Notes: generated from the letters alone by a model not told the origin. Positions 24,101-34,300 are shown, counted from the stretch's first letter. The stretch is DNA of 64,000 nucleotides from Arcuatula senhousia (GCA_963971305.1 OZ020311.1:6634001-6698000), one strand, 5' to 3'. Numbers and translations are program-made.

Positions 24101-27100
24101 TAAATACCATGCTATTGATCACAATCCAATCACCTCTCAGTTGGTGTTTGAGTCCCCCTTTTGCTTTTCGGTTTTATCTATTTATTTCATATTTTTTTGT
24201 ATTTCATTCCCGGTCTTTTGACTTGGTTTTACATCCAAATTTTATTATATATTGTAATTTATTTTTGTCCTGATGATGGCTGAAAGATCGCCGACAGGAC
24301 ACAAAGCAAACACCAATCAAACAATAAATTATGCAGAGTTTTGCTACGGCTTTAAATTCTCTCTTTTCTTCCCAAGTTCTCTCTGTTTTGACACGCCAGC
24401 AATACTTCCGGTACAAAATCACTCATGAGTAACGTGTTCTTTCTTAATTCGTAAAATGTTAATGCGTACTCTGTAAACGTGAAGATTTGAAATGTGCATG
24501 TTTAACCAATCATTAAAGTTGGGAATAACAATAACGAACAAAGATAATAGTAAACTACAGTAAAATATTTGAGAAATATACAAAGAACAAATTAAACAAT
24601 ACTAGTAGTACTATAGATCAACAAAGTACCAATGAACGAAACTACATAAAACAAATAAAAACATGTTGAAAATATATTTCTCGAATAAATAATTGACGAA
24701 TTTACAATGAACAAAGAAATAACTGTACATGTTAGGAATTGTACCTCTACTAATTAACAAAGAACAAATGAACATATTTCTGGCGGATATCCCCTTCCAT
24801 ACTCATGTCTTTTGTGTTCTACATAGACCTTTTGTAATATGTCTGTTTTTGCCGACTGAAAGTCATAGCATGGTGAATTTGACGTTAAAAAGGCTAATGA
24901 TTTTTTATGACTATGGGATAATCATGGTTGGTTTCAAGGATATTTTAGTCATACGAAACAATTGAAAATCGTTTTAGGTAGAAGGTCGGTTTTTTCTAAG
25001 GGAGATATATTCCGAATTCAAAGCACCTGTGGTGTTAAACCCCTTTTTAGGCAAGCGCCAGCGAAGCCTTATGGAGTCTATAGAGTAGTGATGATTTTCG
25101 CGTTTTTTTTTCTGTCTAGACGGAGTGATTTTCCTGCATCCAGGCTGGAATAAAATGCTTTATTTTCTATATTACTTTTCAATATTTGTTAACATGATAT
25201 ACACTTCTATAAATCTCAATTTTTATTGGCATTTTATATGACCGGCACAAGTTTTATTTATTCCTTTGCATCTTTCATGACGAACTTTTTAGTTAAAGGC
25301 GATAGAATATACATTATGTATTCATCTATTACTTGATTGGTTCGTATAAATATTTCTCTCATTTGATTGGTCAATGCATGGATTCAGATTCTAGCTTCAC
25401 CATTCATAAAATCAGTACAAATACACATCATTGGGACGAGTGCATTTTAATCGAAGGGGTGTTTCAATCGATACCGTTTTTACACGATACCTGTCTTGTG
25501 TGTCCAATTGTGTTCATTAACTTTAAATTTGAGGGCATCTGCATGACGATCCTTTCTTCGCTCACCAAAATTAATAATTCGCAAACATTTTGAACAATAT
25601 ACTTTAACAGAGAATAAATCTATTATAGTTCTTATATATTTCGCTTGCCTTTAAACGCTTTAGCGCTTTGATTTGTGAGTTGTGCCATATGCATACATTC
25701 ACACTATTATCTATCATTTATGTCTATGGTAATCTTGGATATGCAAAATTTAACTATACCTGGATAAAATTGTAGGTCTCGCTCTCCAAGAACTTCTAAT
25801 TTGCCACCTTTATCGAACTCAATTCTTCGACATGCAAAGTATGCCCCTGCACAAATTCCCAGATATGATCCACCGTTTTCAACGTATGTCCTTATTTTGT
25901 AAATGCCCTCTGGTCCCAAAGCTTTAATGTAACCAGTGTCGTATCCGCCACCTATCGCAAGTAACGCGGCATTGTCTAAGAAATTGTCTGAAAAGAAATG
26001 GTTGGTCAAATTTCTAGTAAGTGGTACATGCCATAGTTCTATAACAAATACCACAAAATATGCAAACGGTAAAAACACTTCTAAATGAAGATAATGACTT
26101 TTGCTGTTTCCAACACTACCCCTATAAATTCAAACTACAACATGACTTAGCCATATAGGAAATCATACATTGTGGATAATTCTAAAAACTGTTTTCGATA
26201 CCTGGGTCCAGTTTCATAAAACATCTCAAATTTGAGGATACCTATGTAAATTAGAGGAAAAACTCAAAGTTAAAATGTTTTATGAAACTCGAGCCATGCA
26301 GTTCTTAAATAGAATACCGAACGCTGATATCAAATTTCAAAATATCCATCCAAGAAGAGCAGAACAAAATCGCTACAAACTGGAATTTCACAAGTAATTG
26401 CTAATTTAACTTAATCAAAGGATACAATTTTATCAAGTATTGGATCAGCCGATTCACTGCATACACGTGTCAGAAAGAATATGATATTTTGCTGTTTCAG
26501 TATGTCATTTAGACATGACTATACTGACATGCAGACGGTTGGTCACAGTTCCAAGGGTTGGAATTATTATCGAACTTTGGTAATAAAGAATGACATGTAG
26601 ATAAAAATAAAAGGAGAATAAATGGAGCATTCGAAGCCAGAAAAGGCCGATTAAGACAATATCAGTTAACATAAAAGACAAAGCTAAAAAACAAAGAAAT
26701 GCCACAATATATTAAAAACACAAATCAACTAAACTGCAATCGACAAAGCCAGTCAAGACGAGAGTGAACGCTAAAAAGTTAAGCAGTTCATGCACGTAAT
26801 TACACATCCGCCACATTGTCAACGACAGCTTTTGAGAAAATATAACAAAAATTAAACTAACTGAACAGACATGTAAACTGTACCTTGTTTAATATCTTCC
26901 GCTGATACTAGCTTTATGCTGTATTTGGTACAAACATGCTTCAGTGATGTATATAACATGGTCACACACTCTTGGCTCGAGCCCTCATCACTGTAAACAA
27001 AAATGTCTCTCTTATTCTGGAAAAAAAGATTCCATACAATTAAATGACAGAAATATAGCTTCTTTAGGAAGTTTTCTTTTTCCGTCTCCGCTTAAATCAT

Positions 27101-27600
27101 GAGTTACAAGGAGATAAACTAATTTTCCAAAGACACAAAAGGTAATAGTAACTTTTTTTATTAATGCATAAATATTTCCCTAAATTTCTTAAAGGAAAAA
27201 CCAAATATGAAAAAAAAAATTCAGCGCAATAGAGATCTTGATGTAACAAGCTCTTGTCTGTTAATAAAGTCCGTTAATTAACTAAAGAACATCATTCGTT
27301 TTCACGAAACAGTGTAGTCCACATGTGAGTCTTGTAGATTTGTTAAAAAAAACAGCTGGCTCCAATCAAGTTCGATGACCCAGTGTGATTAAGAGAAACT
27401 AAAAAAGAAACTAAAGACTTTCGATAAGAAGTTGTATGTTTGGGTTTTAATTCTTTTATTATCTCTTTTGAATCGACCACGGATTAGCAGTTTTTTTTCT
27501 CTTATAAATTAACTTCGCAAATAAATACCATCAAATTTGTAATAAAAAAGATTACCTCATATTTTCGACAACACAAAATGACAAATGTCTGAAATATCAT
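14689..27600 (-). CDS. BPL_N-type glutamine-amidotransferase-like protein, four exons
   Basis: The minus-strand exons are 27600-27556, 27016-26884, 25987-25760 and 15146-14689, all with GT/AG borders. Phases agree (0, 1, 1) and total 864 bp, or 287 residues plus stop. The protein starts with a hydrophobic stretch (M I F Q T F V I L C C), then V Y S D E G S S Q E C (exon 2), G G G Y D T G Y and Y L G I C A G A Y with presumed nucleophile Cys105 (exon 3), then G P T F P G F and S G A H V E Y with His240 and Glu242 (exon 4). This is the pattern of the BPL_N family (Pfam Biotin-protein ligase, N-terminal), a class I glutamine-amidotransferase-like fold. The catalytic biotin-ligase domain is absent, so the true substrate is unknown. 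The first exon is the least certain part. The last intron is 10.6 kb and packed with repeats. Confidence 0.75.
15236..15680 (+). repeat. Left copy of a ~430-bp inverted repeat pair
   Basis: The sequence beginning tatggaaggggatatccgcc and ending atgagtgattttgcaccgga is matched on the opposite strand at 24395-24815. Similarity is clearly high over the whole length, with scattered substitutions and small indels. ORFs here (15226-15563) are low-complexity and probably not genes. Confidence 0.65.
15840..16030 (-). repeat. Degenerate pearl-like end with (ACGG)n
   Basis: A short gacagacggacggacagaat microsatellite sits next to a hairpin around ttcccactaaagtggaaaat. This is the microsatellite-plus-hairpin end seen in other elements of the window, here without recognisable core units. 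Confidence 0.45.
16400..16445 (+). ncRNA. Hammerhead ribozyme, array copy 1 (type I)
   Basis: Stem I is ATGCTA (16400-16405) with TAGCAT (16440-16445). CTGATGA is at 16406-16412. Stem II is GAGG and CCTT (first pair G-U) around TTACT. GAA is at 16426-16428. Stem III is ATA and TAT around TCGA, giving the invariant A15.1-U16.1 pair, and A16439 is the H17 position, so cleavage is predicted between 16439 and 16440. Outside stem I, GGTTTAA and TTAACC can form a second helix across an internal loop, as in natural type I hammerheads whose stem I loop contacts loop II. Confidence 0.85.
16782..16827 (+). ncRNA. Hammerhead ribozyme, array copy 2
   Basis: All core and stem positions are the same as in copy 1. 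It lies in a unit with G at the A/G diagnostic site (ctgttttgg). Confidence 0.85.
17028..17073 (+). ncRNA. Hammerhead ribozyme, array copy 3
   Basis: Core and stems are unchanged from copy 1. The unit has A at the diagnostic site (ctattttgg) and is followed by a long A-type spacer. Confidence 0.85.
17410..17455 (+). ncRNA. Hammerhead ribozyme, array copy 4
   Basis: Core and stems are unchanged. It is followed by a short B-type spacer; cleavage here and at copy 5 would release a 246-nt RNA. Confidence 0.85.
17656..17701 (+). ncRNA. Hammerhead ribozyme, array copy 5
   Basis: Core and stems are unchanged. It is followed by an A-type spacer; cleavage here and at copy 6 would release a 382-nt RNA. 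Confidence 0.85.
18038..18083 (+). ncRNA. Hammerhead ribozyme, array copy 6
   Basis: Core and stems are unchanged. It starts the only run of two consecutive B-type spacers. Confidence 0.85.
18284..18329 (+). ncRNA. Hammerhead ribozyme, array copy 7
   Basis: Core and stems are unchanged. The following core has a private change (gatatcctcgg instead of gataccctcgg). Confidence 0.85.
18530..18575 (+). ncRNA. Hammerhead ribozyme, array copy 8 (last)
   Basis: Core and stems are unchanged. The unit breaks off at about 18660 within the B-type spacer, where non-repeat sequence begins. Confidence 0.85.
18835..19076 (-). repeat. Pearl-like element, single unit
   Basis: On the minus strand it reads a hairpin head (taccccgccacacgaagtgg then cagggtat), a ctgtccgtccgtcc microsatellite, and one ~165-bp unit beginning gtttccgaccaataacttga. 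It is the same family as 56880-57490, here with only one core unit. Confidence 0.75.
19196..19764 (-). repeat. 3' LTR
   Basis: Direct repeat of 21032-21600, preceded on the minus strand by the polypurine tract. The visible differences are a missing A in the ctaaacattc stretch, one extra A in a poly-A run, and T versus A in gattctt/gattcta. Confidence 0.85.
19821..20957 (-). CDS. Gag-like protein: zinc knuckle, coiled coil, Gln/Pro-rich tail
   Basis: The first ATG in the frame is at 20957, giving 378 residues; the frame is open back to the primer-binding site. Residues 33-46 are a CX2CX4HX4C knuckle (C F R C G Q F G H L I K Q C) of the retroviral nucleocapsid type. Residues ~105-265 are strongly heptad-like coiled coil rich in Glu, Lys and Asn. 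The last ~100 residues are Gln/Pro-rich with W-N-Q-P-Q-type repeats, and the end is basic (N R G R P R K F). The knuckle precedes the coiled coil, the reverse of the usual Gag order, so this may be a rearranged or specialised Gag. It presumably packages the element RNA (inference). Confidence 0.75.
   Translation of the reverse strand: MDNSFYRFNWWCPPEFRIPQHCNFIPKMNSSRCFRCGQFGHLIKQCSTVNPRPKSQKRILRDSKRMNSFIQKKVCESFPFAVLDEQEFRKTCRSNSNAHLGIKAAQKFECQINVLSVQNDKITKENSHLEKVIDEIKNQLKEKRKMWNEEKENLKNENKNLKRKLQKSVGDHNEAKNEILTLSRENDSANNSIKRLNKTVEELRGKNAADDKNLDTVKKLRATIKELEIRQDGFLYDRSLVDSRMEDLRTVIVRSEIEYENKIEELEKKLEQAKQLNEQSQQINQCQQAGNQHQQEQQKQQLNQTPNYYPPQQTQHWNQPQQTPHWNQPQTTPQWHLPHQPSQWYQPQLTPQFNTCNQPQQTKYFGGNKINRGRPRKF
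21032..21600 (-). repeat. 5' LTR
   Basis: Direct repeat of 19196-19764, followed on the minus strand by the primer-binding candidate that starts with TGG a few bases after the LTR end. Confidence 0.85.
21983..23260 (+). repeat. Pearl-like element (family I), six ~155-bp units
   Basis: The head is a hairpin (tagctcacctgcccaaggcc then aggtgagcta) followed by a gtcgtcgtc-rich microsatellite. Six units carry gttgcttgcttaaatgttca at about 22399, 22541, 22695, 22852, 23008 and 23164. The tail is a ggctcctgggagcctcttg hairpin. A fragment of another family (cccccgccgcaacgcgg plus cgtccgtccg, 21925-21982) abuts it. Below it, 23260-23470 holds degenerate 'tttggtatgcagcttcagg' units. Confidence 0.75.
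24065..24160 (+). repeat. tRNA-derived SINE head (Leu/Ser-like)
   Basis: ggggtctgggtggccgagtg matches the 5' half and A box of a Leu/Ser-type tRNA, and ggtgtttgagtccc matches a B box. The body between is degenerate, so it is more likely a SINE or tRNA pseudogene than a working tRNA gene. A related copy is at 62677-62770. Confidence 0.55.
24395..24815 (-). repeat. Right copy of the ~430-bp inverted repeat pair
   Basis: Read on the minus strand it matches 15236-15680, including gtatggaaggggatatccgc at one end and actcatgagtgattttg at the other. Both copies lie at or inside the large intron of the BPL_N-type gene, about 9 kb apart. Confidence 0.65.
25760..25987 (-). CDS. Exon 3 of the BPL_N-type gene (nucleophile Cys)
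   Basis: Acceptor TTTTCAG and donor CCAG/GTATAG bound 228 bp. The translation carries A I G G G Y D T G Y and the nucleophile elbow G I C A G A Y, diagnostic for the superfamily. Both borders join in frame with exons 2 and 4. Confidence 0.85.
26211..26289. repeat. Short inverted repeat / MITE remnant
   Basis: gtttcataaaacatctcaaa at the left is matched in inverse by gttaaaatgttttatgaaac at the right across about 40 bp. It lies in an intron of the BPL_N-type gene. Confidence 0.45.
26884..27016 (-). CDS. Exon 2 of the BPL_N-type gene
   Basis: The 133 bp between TTTTTTCCAG and CAAG/GTACAG translate to N K R D I F V Y S D E G S S Q E C V T M followed by L Y T S L K H V C T K Y S I K L V S A E D I K Q, the N-terminal strand-loop-helix of BPL_N domains. 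It is too short to stand out as an ORF. Confidence 0.8.
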
Positions 27601-27689
27601 TTTATTGGGATTTGTGGTGACATCAAGCTTCAGTTTGGTTTGAATTTAGGGTATTTAAAACCATATCTTAATGAATACTAGAACAGCAT

Positions 27690-28083
27690 GGACATAGACA
27701 TAGAACAGGTCCACAGCTAGCAGTACGATTCGTCTTCAACGAATCATATACCCTAGGATGTGTCTCCGCCGAGATGTGTCACCAATCTGTTGGACCAACT
27801 AGAATAGGAACCACTAAAACTCAGACAGACAAAGAACGACCACAAATATCTTACATGACCCAGAAAAGACTAGTGGAAATTGAACCCATAAACTACTACA
27901 TCCCTGGATATACCCGAACCAGAGGGAGACAACGATTCAGAGTGTTTACCCTGAAAGACCAATACCGGTACTCTTTCTTCCCTATATCAACCAGGGAATG
28001 GAAAACCTTACCAGACACCACCATCTCAGCTGCTACGCTGGGGGACTTTCAGGCAGTAAATACCATTCTGTCACCAGCCTTTT
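27690..28083 (+). pseudogene. C-terminal fragment of a non-LTR retrotransposon polymerase
   Basis: The translation contains A V R F V F N E S Y, then after a frameshift V E I E P I N Y Y I P G Y, and Y R Y S F F P I S T R E W K T L P, the typical carboxy-terminal tail of LINE-type polymerase ORFs. Between these parts the correct frame is interrupted by stops and a shift, so the copy is dead. The continuous 103-codon frame at 27774 is partly an out-of-frame reading. Confidence 0.65.
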
Positions 28084-28278
28084 AGTTTACAGGTGAGCCA
28101 GTCACACATCTAACTACCCGGACTTGACCATGTATGATCATGTATATACTTTTAACCTGTGTATAGTTATCCTTCTCTTTTCAATGGAAAGGCCTCGATC
28201 CTGTATTTTTGAGCAATTACGAGGTATATGGACAGACGGACAGGCGGACGGACGGACAGACAGGTTATTCCTATATAC

Positions 28279-28316
28279 CTGAGAAAAATAAAACTAATTA
28301 GTTTTATTTTTCTCAG
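28279..28316. repeat. Perfect 38-bp palindrome beside a (GGAC)n stretch
   Basis: CTGAGAAAAATAAAACTAA followed by its exact complement, with no loop. It follows a ggacagacggacaggcggac microsatellite (28230-28262), the same microsatellite-plus-hairpin arrangement that ends pearl-like elements, but no core units are seen. Confidence 0.6.
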
Positions 28317-28527
28317 TATAAATAAATAATCTTTATTTCCTAATCATAGGGCCCATTAGGGCATATCAATCACAAATCATATATACTAGTATGTTTGTCA
28401 TTATGATTACAAAGATAATAAACATAAACATATAAAAGATACATTAGAAACATGAGAGCCAGCTTTCAACTAATTAATATGCAAAGATTAAAATAAAATT
28501 TACATTTATGACTATTTAATGCTACAT

Positions 28528-28938
28528 TTAATCGGAGTTTTGTCTGTGTACTGCAGATTCTAATAGAGAGCAAAGGGAGTCAACAAAAGTGGTTTCTTCA
28601 TTTGACATGATCCATATAAAAAGTTGTTCATTATTTAAAGTCCTAAGATTTGGATACATGTCATAATAAAAATTTAAAAAAGAGTGTCTTTTAAGTCTGT
28701 ACTTGGGACATTCCAACAGATAATGGAGTTCATCTTCTACCTTGTTCATATCACAATTTTGACATGTTCTTTCTTGTTTTGGGATGACTTCCTGTTTACC
28801 AATATTGTTGATACGTCGCTCATAGCGCCCAGTCTCAACTCTTAATTTATGGTTGCTTAGCCGAAACTTTGTTAGTATTTTTCTATTATTGGAATATGAT
28901 GGGGAGGATAAATAGTTTTCTATGGTAAAAGAAGTTTT
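28528..28938 (-). pseudogene. LINE polymerase C-terminal fragment
   Basis: On the minus strand from about 28935: K T S F T I E N Y L, then K F R L S N H K L R V E T G R Y, then R T C Q N C D and E D E L H Y L L E C P K Y. The CX2C...HX4C finger near the end is the usual tail of these polymerases. The upstream part is missing where the next element begins at about 28940. Confidence 0.65.
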
Positions 28939-28939
28939 G

Positions 28940-30765
28940 AATGAAGAATGAAGTTTATTCTCACAAAACTATATGACATAGTTACAGAGAAAATAATAAA
29001 CAATTATAATACAACAATTCAAAGTGCACATGTGTGAAATACAAATTACTAGTAAATTAACCAGGAGGGTTGACTATCACATTTATAATTTTAATGAATC
29101 TACATAGTTTTTCTAATTCTATAACATTATTTGTTGAAAATAACCTTTCAAATTTCAAAACATTATTTCTCCTATTACAATATTGTGGTAAAAATTTTTG
29201 TCTCTCTTTCTTGAAAAACTTACAAGACATTATATAATGGTACTCATCACCAACTTCAATAGAACCACAAAGATGACACAATCTTTCATTTCTTGAAAGA
29301 TTCTGCCATCTTCCCGTCTCTATCGGTAGGTGATGATTACATGTTCTAAATTTACAAATTTGAAATTAAAGTATGTACACAACTTACCCTCTCCCCTTGA
29401 GTATGATAATTTTATCTTATCCCAAGTTTTGAGAAAATTTAGCTTTAAACACTGTTTTAGTGATCGCTTAAAGTATGCTTGTTTAAAATTTTTAATGTTA
29501 TCAATATTTATATTGAGCTTGTTACAGTAAAAGACAACATTTGAGTACCACGTACACTGGTTAACATTCTTTTTGTACATCTCTTTATATTCTATAAGGG
29601 CACTGTTCAAAAGATTTGAAGGAGATTTTTCAAGTCTGTAATAGTACACGAAAATGGATTTCAATGCTTCTAAATATAATGGATACCTCCCAAGTTCTGA
29701 TAAAACTCCAATACTTGTTGTAGTTTTTGAGACACCAAGTATATATTTACAAAATTTATAGTTCAGTTTTTCAAATTCCCACTCCTTGAAAATGTCATAC
29801 AAGTCAAGATTCTTTCTTTTGTTTGTAATGTTAAGAGTGGCCCAATTTTCACATCCATACAACAGTATTGGTTTAATGCAGTGATCAAAAAGATGTAGCA
29901 GAGTTTTAATACTTGGATGTGAAGATTTCATATCTTTATATAACTTAAAACATGCTTTTAAACTTTTCTGAAATAACTGTTTTTTTGCCTCTTTAAATTT
30001 ACCAGTATTTTCTATAACAATACCAAGATATTTGTATTGTTTTACACTTTCCAAAACATGATCTCCAATTTCAAAATTTTCTTTAATCACTTTGCCATTA
30101 TTATTAAATATCATGACTTTAGATTTATTGGGATTCACTTCCAAACACCACTCTTTGCAATAATTAGATAGAAGGTTCAGTTTGTTTTGAAGACCTGTTT
30201 TTGATGTTGCAAAAATCACAAGGTCATCTGCATATAGTAAACATGGTATTTTGATATCATTTAATGTAACTTGGTCTGATTCACTTTCAAGGAGAGGGGG
30301 TAGATCATTAATAAAAAATTTAAATAAATTAGGGCTTAACACATCGCCCTGTCTGACTCCAACTTTTGCTGTAAAAAATCTTGTTAAATAATTATCTATT
30401 TTGACACAAAGTCTATCTTCTGAGTATAATGATTTTAATATATTGTAAAAATAACTGTTTATATTATGTAATTGCAGTTTATACAAAATACCAACATGTA
30501 AAACAGTATCAAAGGCTTTACGAAAATCTATAAAGCATGCATACAATTTCTTATTTCCTAATTTTAAATATTTTTCAACAATACATCTCAACACAAAGAT
30601 ATGGTCAGAAGTTCTGGTTTTTTTTGAAAAACCTATTTGTGTCTCATGAATTATTTTATTAGAAGTTAAAAAGTTGTCAAATCGATTATTTAATATTAGA
30701 TTAAAAAGCTTCCCAAGAGTATTGTTAATTGCAATTCCTATGATAATTTTCAGGTATACCCACAA
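28940..30765 (-). mobile_element. 5'-truncated non-LTR retrotransposon with reverse transcriptase
   Basis: The frame 30765-29320 (about 480 codons) is a reverse transcriptase domain: L G K L F N L I L N N R at the start, F I D F R K A F D T V, G V R Q G D V L S P N L F, and the catalytic L L Y A D D L V I F A. A single-base frameshift near 29365 separates it from the tail (N H H L P I E T G R W Q, then C H L C G and the H-Y-I-M-S-C finger, to 29057). The 5' end is cut at about 30765, where the conserved P E N Y R G I region is already corrupted, and no endonuclease domain is present. The 3' end abuts another LINE fragment at about 28940. Inactive. Confidence 0.85.
29320..30765 (-). pseudogene. 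Reverse transcriptase ORF of the LINE (frameshifted, truncated)
   Basis: It carries the RVT_1 motifs with Asp residues in F I D F R K A F D and Y A D D. The reading frame stops just after the frameshift, in sequence that should read K F R T C N H H L P I E T G R W. It cannot work as a complete polymerase because the endonuclease and proper C-terminus are lacking. Confidence 0.8.
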
Positions 30766-30769
30766 AATA

Positions 30770-30930
30770 TACTAGGGGCTCCCGCAGGGTACCCCCCTCA
30801 GGTCGCAAGGTCGCTTTTAAAATGCATATTTTGGCGGAGGTCGCAGGTCGTTTTTTTGGCATAGGTCGATATTATGAAGTGTAGGTCGGAAGTCGCCCTT
30901 AAAAAGCCCTCAGGTCGCAGGTCGGCAGAA
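30770..30930. repeat. GTCGCAGGTCG-rich short repeat
   Basis: The motif ggtcgcaggtcg or close variants recurs about seven times here, starting with ggggctcccgcagggtaccc. A similar cctgcgggagcccc stretch is found in inverse at 40589. The nature of the element is unknown. Confidence 0.4.
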
Positions 30931-31388
30931 ATCAATTTGTTGAATAATTTTCAACAAACAAACAAAAAAGTATTTCTTGTCATCCAATGACTTACAAACT
31001 TGTCTTGTTAACAACTTACCGCTTCCATACTGTTTATTTGCACGTATTAACATATCTAACTTCCAATACATAAGAAAAATGCGGATTACGATTATCGACT
31101 TCCCGGATCCGTTATGAGATTACAATCTTTTTGATACTTCCGCTTCAGATTTGGGAATTTTATTTTTTCAAAAAAATTTAAAAGATGTGAAAAGATGTGA
31201 TTTTGTGCTTCAATGGGAGGCACATTTTCAAATTTGATAGGTCCTTCGAATGGCAATGATTCTCAAACCAGTAATAAGTACTGGGGAAACGTGACAAGGT
31301 ATACACCCACACTTTCAATTAAAAAAAATACCGCTCACAAATTATAATTATAATTAATTATAATTGATCATTTGCTAATAAGCCTAAT

Positions 31389-34300
31389 ACCCCCGCAAAC
31401 AAAGTTTTGGGGGTATAAAGGAATTACCTGTCTCCTCGTTCGTCCGTCTGTCCACATACCTCGTAAGCGCTTCTCCTAAACCATTCAACAGATTTTGGTG
31501 AAACTTTACATGAAGTAAGTGCATCATATGAACATGTGCATCAAGAATTTTCATTGCTCTCCGATATTATTCAGGGGGGATAATTGGACTTACACTTTTT
31601 AGCTCACCTGACCCTTTGGGTCAGGTGAGCTATTGTCATCACTTTCCATCCGTCGTCTGTAAACTTTTTAAAAGGTTAATTCCTCTGACACCATAAGTGC
31701 AATTGCAACCAAACTTGGTATGGTTGTTCATTAGCTTTCTGTGCTTAGAACTGATGAAGGGATATTTGATTGGTCGTAAAACATGGCCGCTGTGGCTAAA
31801 AATAGAACATAGGTGTAAAGTGCATTTTTTTGCTAAACTCAAAAATTGCTACAGAAATCAAAATTCTGACAGTGTGAAAGTGATCAGCATCTCAAGATCT
31901 ACCTACTCTGGAATTTTGAACAAAAATCAAACAACCCATTTAGGAGTTATTTGCCCTTTTTGTGGATTTTTTTGCAAATTTTGCACCTGTTTAGCTCAAT
32001 ATCTTGAAAACTATACAAGATATTTGAGAAATTTAAATTGCATATTGTTAAACACATCAAGATCTACAAAATGTGTAATAAGGTCATCATTGTAGGACCT
32101 TTCCTTTTAGGAGTTATTGCCCTTAGAACATCAAAACTAAAAACGGTGACAGATTTTTATATTTTGACTGAGAGCAAAAGTGATCAGTACCTCAAGATGT
32201 ACCAGCTCTGAAATTTTGAAGAAGATCCAATAACCCATGTAGGAGTTATTGCCCTTTTTGTGATTTTTTTTGCTAATTTTGCACCTAATAAGTTCAATAT
32301 CTTAAAAACTGTATAAGATATTTGAGAAATTTAAATTGCATGTTGATAAACACATCAAGATCTATAAAATCTGTAATAGGTTCAATGTTGTAGGACCTTT
32401 CCTTGTAGAAGTTATTGCCCTTAGAATGTTAAAATTAGCATTTTCACAGCATTTCCTCATTGCATTGAAAATGTTAACTCCTCTGACACATTAAGGCCAC
32501 GCCGAATTAATTACTTGTTCGTCGGACCGCCCGCATGTGAAATTGTTTCCTTAAGAAAAAAATATAAATTTCTTCCGCCCGCATTTACCGGAAACCCGCC
32601 CGCGTCCGGAGCCGGAAGTTGTGTTCAAATTTTTTTTTCATCTCCGCCTTTTAAAAATATTTGTCTTTTGCAAAAGTAAACAACCAAAAAATTGCCGATT
32701 TTCAACCATGTACTCTTATAAACTTGACTCTGTTTTGTCTAATCGCTTGTTAGTTAAGTTGAGTGCTCCAATATTGGAGATACATCCAGGATAAAAGACG
32801 TTAAACTTAAACGGTTGAAACTACGTTTCATTCCCCTCAAACAAAACACTCCAAAGAAAACAATGAAATCTGTTGCCACAAAGTAAAAGTATTGTTACAA
32901 AATACGGCAATTGCTTGTCAAATGGAACTTTTTATATTATGGAAGACTCTTAAATACATTCATAACATTCAAAGAATGCCATATACGATGTATGGTCGAC
33001 CCCTTTTATTGATAGATTCAAGTTCCTGTGGTATTTTTCCTCGGATGACCTTAGTTATACATGTAAAAACAACATTGTTCAAATTGAAAACATTAAAGAA
33101 AATCCCAAACTTATGTGTAAGGACAATAATGGGATATTAATGACACCATCTATGAACATCCGATTCACCATTGACCAAGGATTGTTTTGTAATATTTTTT
33201 TAATAAATATTTACAAATTGTTATTGTTGTTATATGTTTTTTTGTGAATAATGATAAGAAGTTTATTTTTTTTTAATATTTTATCTTAAAATTATGCCTT
33301 GCCAGCAACATTTTGGGACATAGTCATACTTGTTTGGTGTAATTGACTTTCTCTTGGTCTGCTTGTGGCTATTGATAAAAAGCCAAGACAGCAACTCTTC
33401 AGAGAAAAAAAAAACAATTAAAGACAACTATTTCCTGCTTAAATAATATATTAATCAATTGGAAAAGCCATAAACCATTGAGAATGAGCATTTGTTATAC
33501 TTTAAATAGAAGTTTTTTAATATTTCACTTATTTTCTTCAAAATTAAAAATAATCGCTCGCTCGCCTCACTTTTACATTAAAAACCAGAAAAAAACTTTT
33601 TAAAAATTTAAAAACAAGTCGCTCGCCTAAACAAAAATCAGTCGCTCCTAAAAATCAGATTTTCAGAAAAAAAATTAATAAAAATAATTTCGCTCGCCTG
33701 TCCTTTTTTTAAAAGTCAAAATTCAAAGAACAAGAAATTAATTCTGTGTGGCCTAAGTCCAATTTGGAACCAAACTTGGTATAGTTGTTTATTAGCATTA
33801 GGTGTGGGGATTTTTGATTGGTGGTTAAACATGGCGGCCATCGCTAAAAATAGAACGTAGGGGAAAATCCCAGTTTTTTGCAAATAACTCAAAAACTGTG
33901 ACAGGTTTTTAAAATTTTGACTGAGAACAAAAGTGATCAGCACCACAAGATCTACCAGCTCTGAAATTTTGAAGAAGATCCAACAACCCATGTAGGAGTT
34001 ATTGCCCTTTCATTTAAATTGTTTATGAATTTTGCACTTACAAAAATGTTTTAAGCTCAATATCTTAAACTCTATATATGAGATGTTTAAGAAATGTGAA
34101 TTGCATATTGTTAAGCACATCATAATCTACAAAATATGAAATATGGTCAAGATTGTAATACTGTTTATCATGTTTATTATAGAGGTTATTCCTCTAAGAA
34201 TGTTGAAGGAAAGAAAATTATTAAAAGGTTTTAATTGCTAAAATATTACTCTGTACAATCATTACTACATTAAGTTTAACCATATTGTCAGATGACTCCT

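Noticed and set aside
24065..24160. Functional tRNA-Leu/Ser gene
   Set aside because: The A and B boxes are recognisable, but the anticodon and acceptor stems do not fold properly and related heads occur at 62590-62770, so a SINE is more likely.
24266..24302. Hammerhead or other ribozyme at cctgatgatggctgaaagat
   Set aside because: CTGATGA and GAAA are only five bases apart, too close for stem II. The gtcctg/caggac ends form a plain hairpin.
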